A stretch of DNA of 64,000 nucleotides from assembly GCF_015773195.1 (NCBI RefSeq), contig NZ_JADWYK010000003.1, forward strand, positions 124,001 through 188,000, given 5' to 3'. A program made the position numbers and the translations under genes. Numbering within the stretch: the first letter of the stretch is position 1; every line of letters starts with the position of its first letter. Shown here piece after piece: positions 7,410-16,490 of the stretch. The DNA is from Hymenobacter guriensis (lineage in GTDB: Bacteria; Bacteroidota; Bacteroidia; Cytophagales; Hymenobacteraceae). The notes under the pieces were generated by a model, which saw only the letters and a program-made list of their open reading frames with translations, was not told where the DNA came from and ran no database searches.

Positions 7410-8465
7410 ATGAATCCACTCGGTATTTCTCTGGGCCTCTCTTTTCTGTGGGCGTTTTTGGTGGCATTGTTCGCGGTGCCGTCCATCATTTATATCGCCC
7501 ACCTGAAGAACATGCTCGATACCCCCAACGTGCGCACCGTGCACGAGTCCCTGACGCCGCGCCTGGGGGGAGTAGCCGTGTTTGCCGGATTCATGTCGGC
7601 GCTTACCATCTTCGCCAACCTGGAGCATGGCGTGCAGCAGCTGCTGGCCGGCTGCATCATCCTGTTTTTTGTGGGGCTCAAGGATGACCTGGTCAGTATC
7701 TCGGTTTCCAAGAAATTTGTGGGCCAGCTGCTGGCTACCGGTGTAGTCATGATTATGGCCGACATTCGCCTGACCAGCTTCCAGGGTATTCTGGGAATTC
7801 ATGAGCTGCCTATCGGCATCAGCTATGCCTTCACTTTCTTCGTGATTGTGGGCATCACCAACGCCATCAACCTCATTGATGGTCTCGACGGCCTGGCAGG
7901 AAGTATTGTGCTTATCATCGTCAGTACATTCGGGTACTACTTCTACCGCTACGGCGGCGCCACCTACGGGAACTACGCCTTTGTATCTATCTGCGTGATT
8001 GGGGGAATGCTGGGTTTTCTGCGCTACAACTTCCACCGGGCCACCATTTTCATGGGCGACACCGGCTCGTTGGTTTGTGGCTTTATCGTGTCGTTTCTCA
8101 CGATTCAGTTTATTGAGATGCGTCAGCCGTTTCCCACGTCGGCGCCTTCGGTGGCCGTGGGCGTGCTGTTCGTGCCGTTGTTTGATACCATCCGCGTGTT
8201 TATCGTGCGCATGATGGCAGGCCGCTCACCTTTCTCCCCCGATAAAAACCACATTCACCACCGCATTCTGGCCATGGGCTTCCAGCAAATCAGCACCGTT
8301 ATGCTGCTGGCCCTGCTGAACTTAGTGGTTATTCTGTTCGTCATCAACTTTGCCTACCTGGGCAATACCTGGCTGATTGGCGGGCTGGTAGTCTTTTCGC
8401 TGGGGCTAAGCATATTTCTGGGCGTGTACCAGAGCAGAAGTGCCCGGCAGCGGGTGGCGTCCTAA
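7410..8465 (+). CDS. Undecaprenyl-phosphate N-acetylglucosaminyl-1-phosphate transferase-like (MraY/WecA family)
   Basis: A 351-residue polytopic membrane enzyme of the polyprenyl-phosphate HexNAc-1-phosphate transferase family, which loads the first sugar phosphate onto undecaprenyl phosphate for cell-surface polysaccharide. Family motifs are in order: PRLGGVAVF near residue 50, the DD pair (D92, D93), NLIDGLDGLAG (154-164), FMGDTGS (D217) and the WecA-type basic loop DKNHIHHRIL (278-287). The last motif points to WecA/TagO-like rather than MraY. About ten hydrophobic helices are visible. No glycosyltransferase cluster surrounds it. The following gene begins 19 bases after its stop. Confidence 0.9.
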   Translation: MNPLGISLGLSFLWAFLVALFAVPSIIYIAHLKNMLDTPNVRTVHESLTPRLGGVAVFAGFMSALTIFANLEHGVQQLLAGCIILFFVGLKDDLVSISVSKKFVGQLLATGVVMIMADIRLTSFQGILGIHELPIGISYAFTFFVIVGITNAINLIDGLDGLAGSIVLIIVSTFGYYFYRYGGATYGNYAFVSICVIGGMLGFLRYNFHRATIFMGDTGSLVCGFIVSFLTIQFIEMRQPFPTSAPSVAVGVLFVPLFDTIRVFIVRMMAGRSPFSPDKNHIHHRILAMGFQQISTVMLLALLNLVVILFVINFAYLGNTWLIGGLVVFSLGLSIFLGVYQSRSARQRVAS

Positions 8466-8484
8466 GCTGGCTCTTCTTTCCCGT

Positions 8485-9636
8485 ATGAACTGGCGGCAAC
8501 TCGTACTGCTGGTAAGCTGGCTCCTGCTGGCGGCAGTGCCCGGTCGCGCGGCCGAGTACCGCCCGTTGCCGCCCCCGCCCCCCGTTGGCCTGTCGGATGA
8601 TTGGTTGATTTACAAGCCGGGCCAGAATCGGCTGACGCTGTACCTGGCGGGCTACCATCAGCCCAGCCGTGCTTACTATCAATGGGTTAGCTTACAATCT
8701 GGTCAGCCTACGGTTATTACGTTTACCGCGCTTCAGAACCTCAGTCTTTTCCTCGATAACCAGCTGGTTTTTACCGCGCCCGAGGCTGGTTCCTACACGC
8801 TGGATCTGGCCCGCTTTGTGCCCGCCACCGGCCTCACGGCGAAGCACCTGCTGTGCATATGGCATCCAACTGCGCCGCCCGCTTACGCTTCGTTCGTGGA
8901 TGCCGAACCGGCACCTATAGCCCGAAGTACGCACGCTGTGGCCCCCTTGCTGCCGCAGGAGCGGGTTTTGGGCTACCACAATGCCTACGTGTGCTTTCTG
9001 CTGTTGCTGGGGCTGCTCTATGGGGGTGTGCGTGTTACGTACCGGCCAGGTTTCAGCCGGATTTATGAGCTCAGAAGCTTTCTGAACAATTCTGCCGACC
9101 AGGATTTTTTGATCAAGCCCACTGCTACCTGGCTCAATCTGCTGCTGCTGCTGGTATTCTCGCTGTCGTTTGCGCTGCTGCTGGTAGCAGTGCATACCAG
9201 CCTGCAAAACGTGCTGATCCTGCGGCGGCTTTTCAACGTGCCAGAGTCGGCCATTGTGCTACGGGTGCTGCTATATACCGGGCTGGTACTGGCATTCGTG
9301 CTGTTGAAATACCCTTACATCTCCATCATGGGCTACATTTTCGACGTGCTGCCAGTAGTTACGGTGCAGTATCGCGAGTTTGTGCGCACTATCCTGCTGA
9401 TTGGCCTAGCTCTTCCCTTCGTCGTTATCATCTACCTTACCCTTAATACTGCCGCGCCGGCTCTGGTTCTCTGGCTTTCCAACGGGGTGATTAGCTTTCT
9501 GTTAGTGGCCACGGTTGTCCGCATTGCCCTTACCCTGCATCGGAAGTCGTCGGTACTGAATCTACATTTGTTTTCGTACCTTTGCGCCACGGAAGTTATA
9601 CCCCTCATTATTCTGCTAAAGCTTATCGTTTTCTAG
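8485..9636 (+). CDS. DUF4271 membrane protein
   Basis: With the ATG at 8485 (MNWRQLVLLVSWLLLAAVPG) the protein is 383 residues and begins with a clear signal peptide. A start 45 bases upstream would overlap the previous gene and bury the signal. A periplasmic domain of about 140 residues is followed by six or so hydrophobic helices from residue about 165 to the end, including the motif FVRTILLIGLALPFV. This architecture and its place directly before hemD and the type IX genes fit DUF4271, a Bacteroidota-specific family of unknown function. Its conserved position suggests a link to envelope biogenesis, which is inference. Confidence 0.75.
   Translation: MNWRQLVLLVSWLLLAAVPGRAAEYRPLPPPPPVGLSDDWLIYKPGQNRLTLYLAGYHQPSRAYYQWVSLQSGQPTVITFTALQNLSLFLDNQLVFTAPEAGSYTLDLARFVPATGLTAKHLLCIWHPTAPPAYASFVDAEPAPIARSTHAVAPLLPQERVLGYHNAYVCFLLLLGLLYGGVRVTYRPGFSRIYELRSFLNNSADQDFLIKPTATWLNLLLLLVFSLSFALLLVAVHTSLQNVLILRRLFNVPESAIVLRVLLYTGLVLAFVLLKYPYISIMGYIFDVLPVVTVQYREFVRTILLIGLALPFVVIIYLTLNTAAPALVLWLSNGVISFLLVATVVRIALTLHRKSSVLNLHLFSYLCATEVIPLIILLKLIVF
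9577..9584 (+). promoter_or_regulatory. Possible -7 box for hemD
   Basis: TACCTTTG matches TAnnTTTG, 150 bases before the hemD start and inside the end of the DUF4271 gene. No well-spaced -33 TTTG is seen, so chance is possible. Confidence 0.35.
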
Positions 9637-9735
9637 CACTTAAACTGCTTTCCCATCTTTCCGGCAAGGTGCCACTCAGACTTTTCGCTTCTTTCTCATT
9701 CTCCTTATTGCCTAGTTTTACCTTTTTTTCTTACC

Positions 9736-10554
9736 ATGGCCGACAGCAAAGAGCAACCGGGAACTGGCCGCCACGCGAAGCGCATCGCGAGCATACTGGT
9801 CACCCAGCCCAAGCCGACAGGAGACGTATCACCCTATTTTGCCATTGCGGAGAAATACGGCATTAAAGTAGATTTTCGGGAATTCATCCAGGTTGATCCG
9901 GTTCCCTATAAGGATTTTCGTAAAGAGAAAGTCAATATTCAGGAGCATACGGCCGTCATCTTCACCAGCCGCAATGCCGTCGACCATTTCTTCCGCATCT
10001 GTCAGGAAGCCAAGATTGAGATGCCGGCTGAGATGAAATACTTCTGTATTTCGGAGCAGACGGCCAATTACCTGCAGAAGTACATTGTACTGCGCAAGCG
10101 TAAGCTCTTCGTGGGCCAGCGCACCGCTGCCGATTTGTTTGACGTCATCAAGAAGCACAAGGGCGAGAAATTCCTGTATCCGTGCTCGGATATCCGCAAG
10201 GATGATATCCCGGAGTTTATGCGGGCCAATGGCTTCAAATTCACCGAAGCCGTTATCTACCGCACCGTAGCCAGCGACCTGTCGGACCTCTCGGATGTGA
10301 AGTATGACTGCATTGCTTTCTTCAGCCCGTCGGGTATCAGCTCCCTGTTTATCAACTTTCCCGACTTCACGCAGAACGGAACGCGTATCGCGGCGTTTGG
10401 CCCCACCACGGCCAAAGCAGTCATTGATGCCGGCCTGGAGCTTGACATCCAGGCACCGCACCCCAATGCGCCTTCTATGACCGGGGCTATAGAGCAGTAT
10501 ATCCTGCTGCACAGCGGTGCCCAGGCAAATGCAAAAGCCAAGTCAAATAAATAG
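9736..10554 (+). CDS. hemD: Uroporphyrinogen-III synthase
   Basis: A 272-residue protein of the HemD family, which closes and inverts hydroxymethylbilane to uroporphyrinogen III in heme synthesis. The N-terminal segment ASILVTQPKPTG, the central AVIFTSRNAVDHFF, and the C-terminal DCIAFFSPSGISSLF and AAFGPTTAKAVIDAG match the two-lobed HemD pattern. Sequence conservation is low across this family, but the paired VIFTSxNAV / FFSPSG motifs are distinctive. Extra N-terminal (about 20) and C-terminal (about 12) residues are Lys/Ala-rich tails. In Cytophagales hemD commonly sits between DUF4271 and the porP/gld genes, as here. Confidence 0.85.
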   Translation: MADSKEQPGTGRHAKRIASILVTQPKPTGDVSPYFAIAEKYGIKVDFREFIQVDPVPYKDFRKEKVNIQEHTAVIFTSRNAVDHFFRICQEAKIEMPAEMKYFCISEQTANYLQKYIVLRKRKLFVGQRTAADLFDVIKKHKGEKFLYPCSDIRKDDIPEFMRANGFKFTEAVIYRTVASDLSDLSDVKYDCIAFFSPSGISSLFINFPDFTQNGTRIAAFGPTTAKAVIDAGLELDIQAPHPNAPSMTGAIEQYILLHSGAQANAKAKSNK

Positions 10555-10685
10555 ACTAACTATCCGCGTTTTCCGTTGAAGAGTGGGCCAGCTGCCCTGA
10601 ACCAGTGTAATGACCTTTTTCGTTACATTTGGTAGAGCAGCCCTGTCCCACTTTTCACGTAATACGGTCCTATTCGAACACAACT

Positions 10686-11681
10686 ATGAGGGTTCCAGTA
10701 CTGATTGGTACATTGGCCTGTCTGGCAACTGGCTCGGCGCTGGCTCAGCAGCAGCCCCAGTTTACGCACTATGGCTTCAATGGTATATACCTGAACCCTG
10801 CCTACGCGGGCGTGAAAGGATATGGGGAAATTACTACTATAGGCCGCTACCAATATCTGGGATATCAGGCTACTTTGCCGGAAGATGCGGGTGGCTCCCC
10901 ACAAACCTATCTGTTGTCGGCCTCAGTGCCCGTAAAGTTCCTGCATGGTGGGCTAGGAGCAGTTTTATATCGTGACCGTATTGCGGAAACCAAAATAACC
11001 ACGGCTAACGTTTCTTACGCCTACCATATAACCATAGGGGAAGGAAAGCTGGGAATCGGTGTCCAGGGAATCTACACCCATCTTGGAAAAGGCACATACC
11101 GGCCTGCCGAAGAGGGGGACCCAGCCGTGCCTAATGAAAGCGCCGATAGAAAGTTTGATCTGGGTACCGGGGTGTGGTACGAGTCCGAAAAACTCTATGC
11201 CGGGCTAAGCGTAAACAACCTGCTTCGGTCGAAGTACCAGTTCCAGAATGTTGATGGCAATACGGCCTCGTCCGTAACAGGTGAGAACCATGCGTATCTC
11301 ACGCTGGGGTATAATATTGAAGCTACACCTTCCGTTGTGGTAACACCCACTGCTTTAGTGAAGATGGTATTGCCGGGTAAAGTAGGGGATGGGGGCAAGT
11401 TTTCGCAAAAAAGTACTTCGTTCGAACTAGGTGGGCGTGCTACGCTTGACGACAAGTATTGGGCAGGGCTTGGGTATCGTTTTCAAGAGTCGTTCCAGGG
11501 AATGCTGGGAGCGAGTTTCACTAAAGACAATGCCCTGCGAGTGGGGTACGCTTTTGATTTTATTGCATTTAATCAAGAAGCGCGTGCGTTTAGCTCACAT
11601 GAGATTATGCTCTCCTACCGCCTGCCGCGCCCTGTCAGTATCTCTCGCCCAGCCATTCGCACTCCACGTTACAGTTTCTAG
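10686..11681 (+). CDS. PorP/SprF family type IX secretion-associated membrane protein
   Basis: Using the ATG at 10686 gives a 331-residue protein with a signal peptide (MRVPVLIGTLACLATGSALA) and the family start QQPQFTHYGFNGIYLNPAYAG. The rest is beta-strand-rich with many aromatic/Gly alternations, as expected for the outer-membrane PorP/SprF barrel that helps secrete or anchor particular type IX substrates. A start 57 bases upstream would add residues ahead of the signal and is unlikely. It precedes gldKLMN, with a 236-bp gap that holds a separate promoter. Many paralogs usually exist per genome, so the gene symbol is left empty. Confidence 0.9.
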   Translation: MRVPVLIGTLACLATGSALAQQQPQFTHYGFNGIYLNPAYAGVKGYGEITTIGRYQYLGYQATLPEDAGGSPQTYLLSASVPVKFLHGGLGAVLYRDRIAETKITTANVSYAYHITIGEGKLGIGVQGIYTHLGKGTYRPAEEGDPAVPNESADRKFDLGTGVWYESEKLYAGLSVNNLLRSKYQFQNVDGNTASSVTGENHAYLTLGYNIEATPSVVVTPTALVKMVLPGKVGDGGKFSQKSTSFELGGRATLDDKYWAGLGYRFQESFQGMLGASFTKDNALRVGYAFDFIAFNQEARAFSSHEIMLSYRLPRPVSISRPAIRTPRYSF

Positions 11682-11826
11682 GCTTCAAGCGTGATTCGGC
11701 CTTTTCTGCCGTTGAATGAAGGTAAAACAAGCAGTCGGTTTAAGTTTTCGAAGAACCTTGACCCCCTTCATTTTAACCCGTATAAACCGGTATTCGCGGC
11801 TAGCTACGTGAAGTTGAACGAAATAC

Positions 11827-11857
11827 TTGCGTACAAGAGTTGAACACATTAAATTTG
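11827..11857 (+). promoter_or_regulatory. Promoter of the gldKLMN operon
   Basis: TTG at 11827-11829 and TAAATTTG at 11850-11857 are separated by 20 bases, matching the Bacteroidota -33/-7 promoter. The gldK ATG follows 60 bases later. Confidence 0.6.
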
Positions 11858-11917
11858 CCTGCTGCAAAAATTGTAATCTTTGGGTATCGCGCCTCACAAG
11901 ACTTTCGCTTCCGGACT

Positions 11918-12937
11918 ATGAACAAGCTTTTCTTATTTCCTCTCGTTGCTGCTTCGGCCCTGTTGTTGGGAAGCTGTGGTTTTGGCAAAGGGCCGCAGGG
12001 TGACCTGATTGGCTCCGAAGACCGCCCGGAATTCAACCCGCAGGAAGTGCCTTTTGGCATGGTGCCCTGCCCCGGTGGCACGTTCCACATGGGTCAGACT
12101 GACCAGGATATTTCGGCCTCCATGGTAAACATGAACAAGCAGGTAACCATTGCCGGCTTCTACATGGATGAGACGGAAATTACCAACAATGAATACCGTC
12201 AGTTCATGGACGCCATCCGGCAGGACTCTATTGACGTGCTCGGCGAGGAATACGTGATGACGGAATTGTACCCCGACTCTACGGTGTGGGTGCGTGACTT
12301 CACCTATCACATGGGCGACCCGCTGATGGAGTACTACTACACGCACCCTGCTTTCGACGATTACCCGGTGGTGGGCGTCGACTGGTTTGCGGCCAAGTAT
12401 TTCTGCAACTGGCGCACCAAAAACAAAAATGCTTCGAACGAAGAACTGGGCCTGGCTCCCACGCCCAACTTCCGCCTGCCCTCTGAGGCCGAGTGGGAGT
12501 ACGCCGCTCGTGGTGGCCGCGACCTGGCTACGTATCCCTGGGGTGGCCCTTACCTGCGCAACCAGAATGGCTGCATGCTGGCCAACTTTAAGCCGGGCCG
12601 TGGCGACTATGCCTCGGATGGTGCTGCCTATACCTCCGCAGTAGGCTCTTACTTCCCGAACGATTTTGGCCTCTATGATATGTCGGGCAACGTATCCGAG
12701 TGGTGCGACGACGCCTACATGGAAGCCTCGGTGCCCGTGGTGTGGGACTTGAACCCAACCAACCCCGATGACAACGAACCCCGCAAAGTAGTACGCGGCG
12801 GCTCTTGGAAAGACATTGCTTACTTCCTCGAAACCGGTACGCGCAACTTCGAATATCAGGATTCGGCCCGTTCGTACATTGGCTTCCGGACGGCAATGAT
12901 TCAGATTGGTATGGGTACTAACACCTCTTTGAACTAA
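11918..12937 (+). CDS. gldK: Type IX secretion/gliding lipoprotein GldK (PorK)
   Basis: The start at 11918 gives a 339-residue lipoprotein (lipobox LGSC, Cys20). The mature part has the formylglycine-generating-enzyme/sulfatase-modifying fold: VPCPGGTFHMGQTD, DETEITNNEYRQF, FRLPSEAEWEYAARGG, GLYDMSGNVSEWCDDA and VRGGSWKD. In GldK/PorK this fold is structural: the protein forms a periplasmic ring with GldN under the outer membrane. First gene of gldKLMN, 59 bp before gldL. Upstream starts would place the lipobox too deep. The paralog GldJ has the same fold, but adjacency to gldLMN identifies this as gldK. Confidence 0.95.
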   Translation: MNKLFLFPLVAASALLLGSCGFGKGPQGDLIGSEDRPEFNPQEVPFGMVPCPGGTFHMGQTDQDISASMVNMNKQVTIAGFYMDETEITNNEYRQFMDAIRQDSIDVLGEEYVMTELYPDSTVWVRDFTYHMGDPLMEYYYTHPAFDDYPVVGVDWFAAKYFCNWRTKNKNASNEELGLAPTPNFRLPSEAEWEYAARGGRDLATYPWGGPYLRNQNGCMLANFKPGRGDYASDGAAYTSAVGSYFPNDFGLYDMSGNVSEWCDDAYMEASVPVVWDLNPTNPDDNEPRKVVRGGSWKDIAYFLETGTRNFEYQDSARSYIGFRTAMIQIGMGTNTSLN

Positions 12938-12996
12938 GTCCGCTTTACTCTCTTAGTGTTTTCAACAACTCCAATTTCACCAACAACACAAGTACA

Positions 12997-13803
12997 ATGG
13001 CACAAAAAGGCGGCAGTTTCCTGTATGACGTATTAATGCCGAAGATCTACGGTCTGGGTGCAGCAGTAGTAATCGTAGGCGCATTGTTTAAAATCCAGCA
13101 CTGGGATGGTGCTGACATTATGCTCATCGTAGGTCTGGGCACGGAAGCGGTGATTTTTGCCCTGAGTGCCTTCCAGCCCACGCACAAAGACCCCGACTGG
13201 TCGCTGGTATACCCTGAGCTGAGCGAAGGTTATGACCCTTCGACCGGCAACGCCAGCTTTGCGGCGGAGTCAAACAGCAAGGGCCTGACCCGCAAGCTGG
13301 ACGATATGCTGAAGGATGCCAACGTAACGCCCGAGGCTATTTCCTCGTTGGGTGCCGGCCTGAACCGTTTGAGCACCACCACGCAGCAGCTTTCTTCGCT
13401 GGGTGAGGCTACTAACGTAACGGACGAATATACGGCTAAAGTGCGCACCGCTGCTCAGTCGCTGGAGCGCATCAACGTGGCTTACTCGAACACGGTAGAC
13501 GCTATTTCGGCTATGTCGAATGCTACCTCTGATGCCAAGGAGTATCACCTGCAGGTACAGAACGTAACCAAGAATCTGGGCGCGCTGAATGCGGTGTACG
13601 AAATGGAACTGCAGGATGCCAACACGCACCTGAAGTCCATGAACAAGTTCTACGGAACGTTGAGCCAGGCAATGGAGAACCTGACCGAAGCCGGCAAAGA
13701 AACCGAGCAGTTCAAGCAGGAAGTAACGAGCCTGACGTCCAACCTGACCTCGCTCAACCGCGTGTACGGCAACATGCTGAACGCCATGCGGGCTACCAGC
13801 TAA
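12997..13803 (+). CDS. gldL: Gliding/type IX motor stator protein GldL (PorL)
   Basis: A 268-residue inner-membrane protein with two N-terminal helices (about 16-31 and 39-56), followed by a long helical cytoplasmic tail with repeated N/T/S-rich heptads. GldL and GldM form the proton-driven motor of type IX secretion and gliding. The proton-pathway Glu known from Flavobacterium johnsoniae GldL (Glu49 there) corresponds to Glu50 in GLGTEAVIF. The stretch GALFKIQHWDGADIML is highly characteristic of the family. The gene sits between gldK and gldM, 57 bp before gldM. Confidence 0.95.
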   Translation: MAQKGGSFLYDVLMPKIYGLGAAVVIVGALFKIQHWDGADIMLIVGLGTEAVIFALSAFQPTHKDPDWSLVYPELSEGYDPSTGNASFAAESNSKGLTRKLDDMLKDANVTPEAISSLGAGLNRLSTTTQQLSSLGEATNVTDEYTAKVRTAAQSLERINVAYSNTVDAISAMSNATSDAKEYHLQVQNVTKNLGALNAVYEMELQDANTHLKSMNKFYGTLSQAMENLTEAGKETEQFKQEVTSLTSNLTSLNRVYGNMLNAMRATS

Positions 13804-13860
13804 GCCGGAAGGCTAGCAGGAGGTTAGTGTCAGTTTCACAGATAAGAATAGAAAGAAACG

Positions 13861-15438
13861 ATGGCGGGTGCTAAAGAGACACCGCGGCAGAAGATGATAG
13901 GCATGATGTACCTAGTACTGACTGCCCTTCTGGCGCTACAAGTAAACTCTGCGATTCTGCTCAAATTCAAATTTTTGGATGACAGCCTGATCGGAGTAAA
14001 CGATAAGACGACCCAGGCTAACCAGGGTGCCGTGAAAGGCATTGAGGCGGCAGTAGCCAAAAACCGTAACCAGGCCCGTGACCTTGCCATATTGAAGCAA
14101 GGGCAGGAAGTGCGTGAGCGGACGGCTAAAATGGTGGCCTACCTGCGCGATATCCGTGAAAAGCTGCTGGCAGCTACTCAGGAGAAAGGCAAAGCTGAGA
14201 TGAACATGAGTGGCGAAGACAAAGTCGCCATGACGATGTTGGGTGGCAAGAAAGATGGCGCAGCTTATCCCCTGAAAACTGTGCTGAACGAATACTCCAC
14301 CTACATCAAGCAGTTCGTGCCAACTGCCGGCCCGCTGGCCCTGGATGCAAAAGACGACAAAGCCGTAACGGAGAAAGACCAGAAAAACAAAGACTTCGCC
14401 GAGCTTAACTTCGAGAATACTCCCGTAGTAGCCGCTTTAGCGGTTCTTTCCCAAAAGGAAACTGAAGTATTGAAATACGAGGCCGATGCTCTGAACCAAT
14501 TGGGACAGAAAGTAGGTGCACAAACTATCGTTTTCGATAAAGTAGGTGCTTTTGCCAGCGCTGAGTCGAATACAGTAGCTGCCGGTACCAAGTATAAAGC
14601 AGAACTGTTTCTGACCGCTTCTGCTTCGTCGTTGCGCCCGAGCATGACGCTGAATGGTTCGCCTCTGCAGGTTGGCCCTGATGGCCATGGTAAAGTGGAA
14701 TTTACAGCGCGTCCTGGCAACTTCGATGCCTCTGGTAGTGCTAAGGCATCTTGGAAAGGCACTATCCGCTTCAACCAGAATGGCCGTGATACAACCTTCA
14801 ACGTAACGGTACCTTACACCGTCACCAAACCCGTGATGCAGATCCAGTCGGCTTCGGTACAGGCGCTGTACTTCAAGTGTGGCAACAAGCTGAATGTATC
14901 GGTTCCTGCTTTGGGGGCGCAGTATAAGCCTGGTTTCTCGGCTTCGGGTGCTTCGGTAATTCCCGGCTCGAAAACGGGTGACGTGACCCTCGTTCCTAAT
15001 GCTCGTGAGGTAACGCTCAGCGTAAGCAGCGGTGGCAATGCCATTGGTTCGCAGACGTTCCAGGTACGCCCCATTCCCAAGCCCGACATCAAGTGCTTTG
15101 TAGGCGGCCGTGAAGCCAACGAAAAACAAGGAACGCCCATTGTAGCCGTTCGGAACATGAATATGAGAGCGGTGCCGGATGCCGGCTTTGCTACCTTCCT
15201 GCCCGAAGATGCCCGGTACCGGGTATCCCGCTACGAAGTGACGCTGGTACGTGGCCGTCGTCCGGCCATGGGCACGCGTTCCATCAGTGGTCCTGATGCC
15301 AACCTGACGGACGTGGTAAATGCCGCTCAATCGGGTGACCGTCTCTACATTGAAGTAAAAGAAGTACAGCGCAAAAACTTCCAGGATAACACTGAGAATG
15401 TAAATGTTGCCAAGAGCTTCAATATTCCCTTGCTGTAA
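13861..15438 (+). CDS. gldM: Gliding/type IX motor protein GldM (PorM)
   Basis: A 525-residue protein with one N-terminal helix (MMYLVLTALLALQVN, about 15-30) and a large periplasmic part of four beta-rich domains that couples the GldL stator to the GldK/GldN ring. The family start AGAKETPRQKMIGMM is intact, including Arg9, which is functionally important in the F. johnsoniae protein. The C-terminal domains show MNMRAVPDAGFATFLPEDAR and KSFNIPLL. Length fits the family (about 510-530). It lies 57 bp after gldL and 49 bp before gldN. Confidence 0.95.
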   Translation: MAGAKETPRQKMIGMMYLVLTALLALQVNSAILLKFKFLDDSLIGVNDKTTQANQGAVKGIEAAVAKNRNQARDLAILKQGQEVRERTAKMVAYLRDIREKLLAATQEKGKAEMNMSGEDKVAMTMLGGKKDGAAYPLKTVLNEYSTYIKQFVPTAGPLALDAKDDKAVTEKDQKNKDFAELNFENTPVVAALAVLSQKETEVLKYEADALNQLGQKVGAQTIVFDKVGAFASAESNTVAAGTKYKAELFLTASASSLRPSMTLNGSPLQVGPDGHGKVEFTARPGNFDASGSAKASWKGTIRFNQNGRDTTFNVTVPYTVTKPVMQIQSASVQALYFKCGNKLNVSVPALGAQYKPGFSASGASVIPGSKTGDVTLVPNAREVTLSVSSGGNAIGSQTFQVRPIPKPDIKCFVGGREANEKQGTPIVAVRNMNMRAVPDAGFATFLPEDARYRVSRYEVTLVRGRRPAMGTRSISGPDANLTDVVNAAQSGDRLYIEVKEVQRKNFQDNTENVNVAKSFNIPLL

Positions 15439-15487
15439 GCGTTGTTAGCATTGTCTTTGTACTAACAGCTTTTTCACTTACTCCGGT

Positions 15488-16384
15488 ATGAACAAATTCC
15501 TCTCCTTCGCCGCTCTGGCGGCCGGCCTGACGCTGTCGGTAGCAGCATCGGCTCAGGAACAAGCCACTACCGCGAGCAGCAACGGCTCGTACCGCCCGAT
15601 TCCCAACTCGGACATTATGTTCCGTAAGACGATCTGGCGTATGATTGACCTGCGCGAAAAGCAAAACAAACCGATGTTCTCGTCGGGGCGGGAGATAAGC
15701 CAGGTTATTCTGGATGCGGTCCGTCGTGGTGAACTGCAGGCGTACAAGGATGATTCGCTGGCCCGCACGCTGACCCGTGAGGAAGTGGCTGCCAACAGCT
15801 CCTACACCGATCAGACCAGCGTTTCGTTGAGCGACGAGGAGCGTGCTGCTGGTTTGGATGCCGGTGACAGCTGGGATACTCCGGCGCCTGCTGCCCGCAA
15901 TGGCCGCAACGGACGTAACGCCCGGGCTGCTACGCCTCCCAAGCCGGTTGCTCCCCCAAGCAACGCTTACCGGGCAAAAGACCTGTATCAGATTGAGCTG
16001 AAGGAGGATATGATTTTTGACAAGAAACGGTCAAGAATGTATCATGACATCAAAACGCTGACGTTGTTCGTGCCCGCTGGTGCTCCCGGCAATGAGAAGC
16101 CATACGACGTAGCCATCGGCACCTTCAAGTACAGCGACCTGGTGCGCATGTTCCGTAACAATCCGGACAAAGCCATCTGGTTCAACCCGCAAAACGATGC
16201 TCAGCACAAAAACCTGGCTGATGCATTTGAGCTCTGGCTGTTCAACTCTTATATCGTGAAGGTATCCAACCCCAACAACGCGCGTCTTTCCGACGTGTAT
16301 GGCGGGGAGCGGGAAGGCATTCTGGCCTCGCAGCAAGCCGCTACCGACCTCATCGAGTACGAGTACAACCTGTGGTCCTTCTAA
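15488..16384 (+). CDS. gldN: Type IX secretion/gliding protein GldN (PorN)
   Basis: A 298-residue periplasmic protein with a signal peptide (MNKFLSFAALAAGLTLSVAA, cleavage near ASAQ). It contains IPNSDIMFRKTIWRMIDLRE, which identifies GldN/PorN, and later LYQIELKEDMIFDKKRSRM plus WLFNSYIVKVSNP. GldN binds GldK to build the periplasmic ring of the type IX secretion system. An Asn/Arg/Ala-rich low-complexity linker (about residues 135-160) is the only odd part. It is the last gene of gldKLMN and is followed by a strong terminator. Confidence 0.94.
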   Translation: MNKFLSFAALAAGLTLSVAASAQEQATTASSNGSYRPIPNSDIMFRKTIWRMIDLREKQNKPMFSSGREISQVILDAVRRGELQAYKDDSLARTLTREEVAANSSYTDQTSVSLSDEERAAGLDAGDSWDTPAPAARNGRNGRNARAATPPKPVAPPSNAYRAKDLYQIELKEDMIFDKKRSRMYHDIKTLTLFVPAGAPGNEKPYDVAIGTFKYSDLVRMFRNNPDKAIWFNPQNDAQHKNLADAFELWLFNSYIVKVSNPNNARLSDVYGGEREGILASQQAATDLIEYEYNLWSF

Positions 16385-16414
16385 TAGCAGATTAACTACA
16401 GTCAGCTATGCTAC

Positions 16415-16449
16415 TAAAAAAGCCCCGGACAGCTGTCTGGGGCTTTTTG
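16415..16449. terminator. Bidirectional terminator between gldN and uvrC
   Basis: A 12-bp stem (AGCCCCGGACAG at 16421-16432 with CTGTCTGGGGCT at 16433-16444, one G-U pair) is flanked by an A-run on the left and a T-run on the right. It can stop gldN on the plus strand and uvrC on the minus strand. Confidence 0.85.
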
Positions 16450-16490
16450 TTTTAAGTCATATTCCAAGCTAACAAAACAGCCTGTAACGG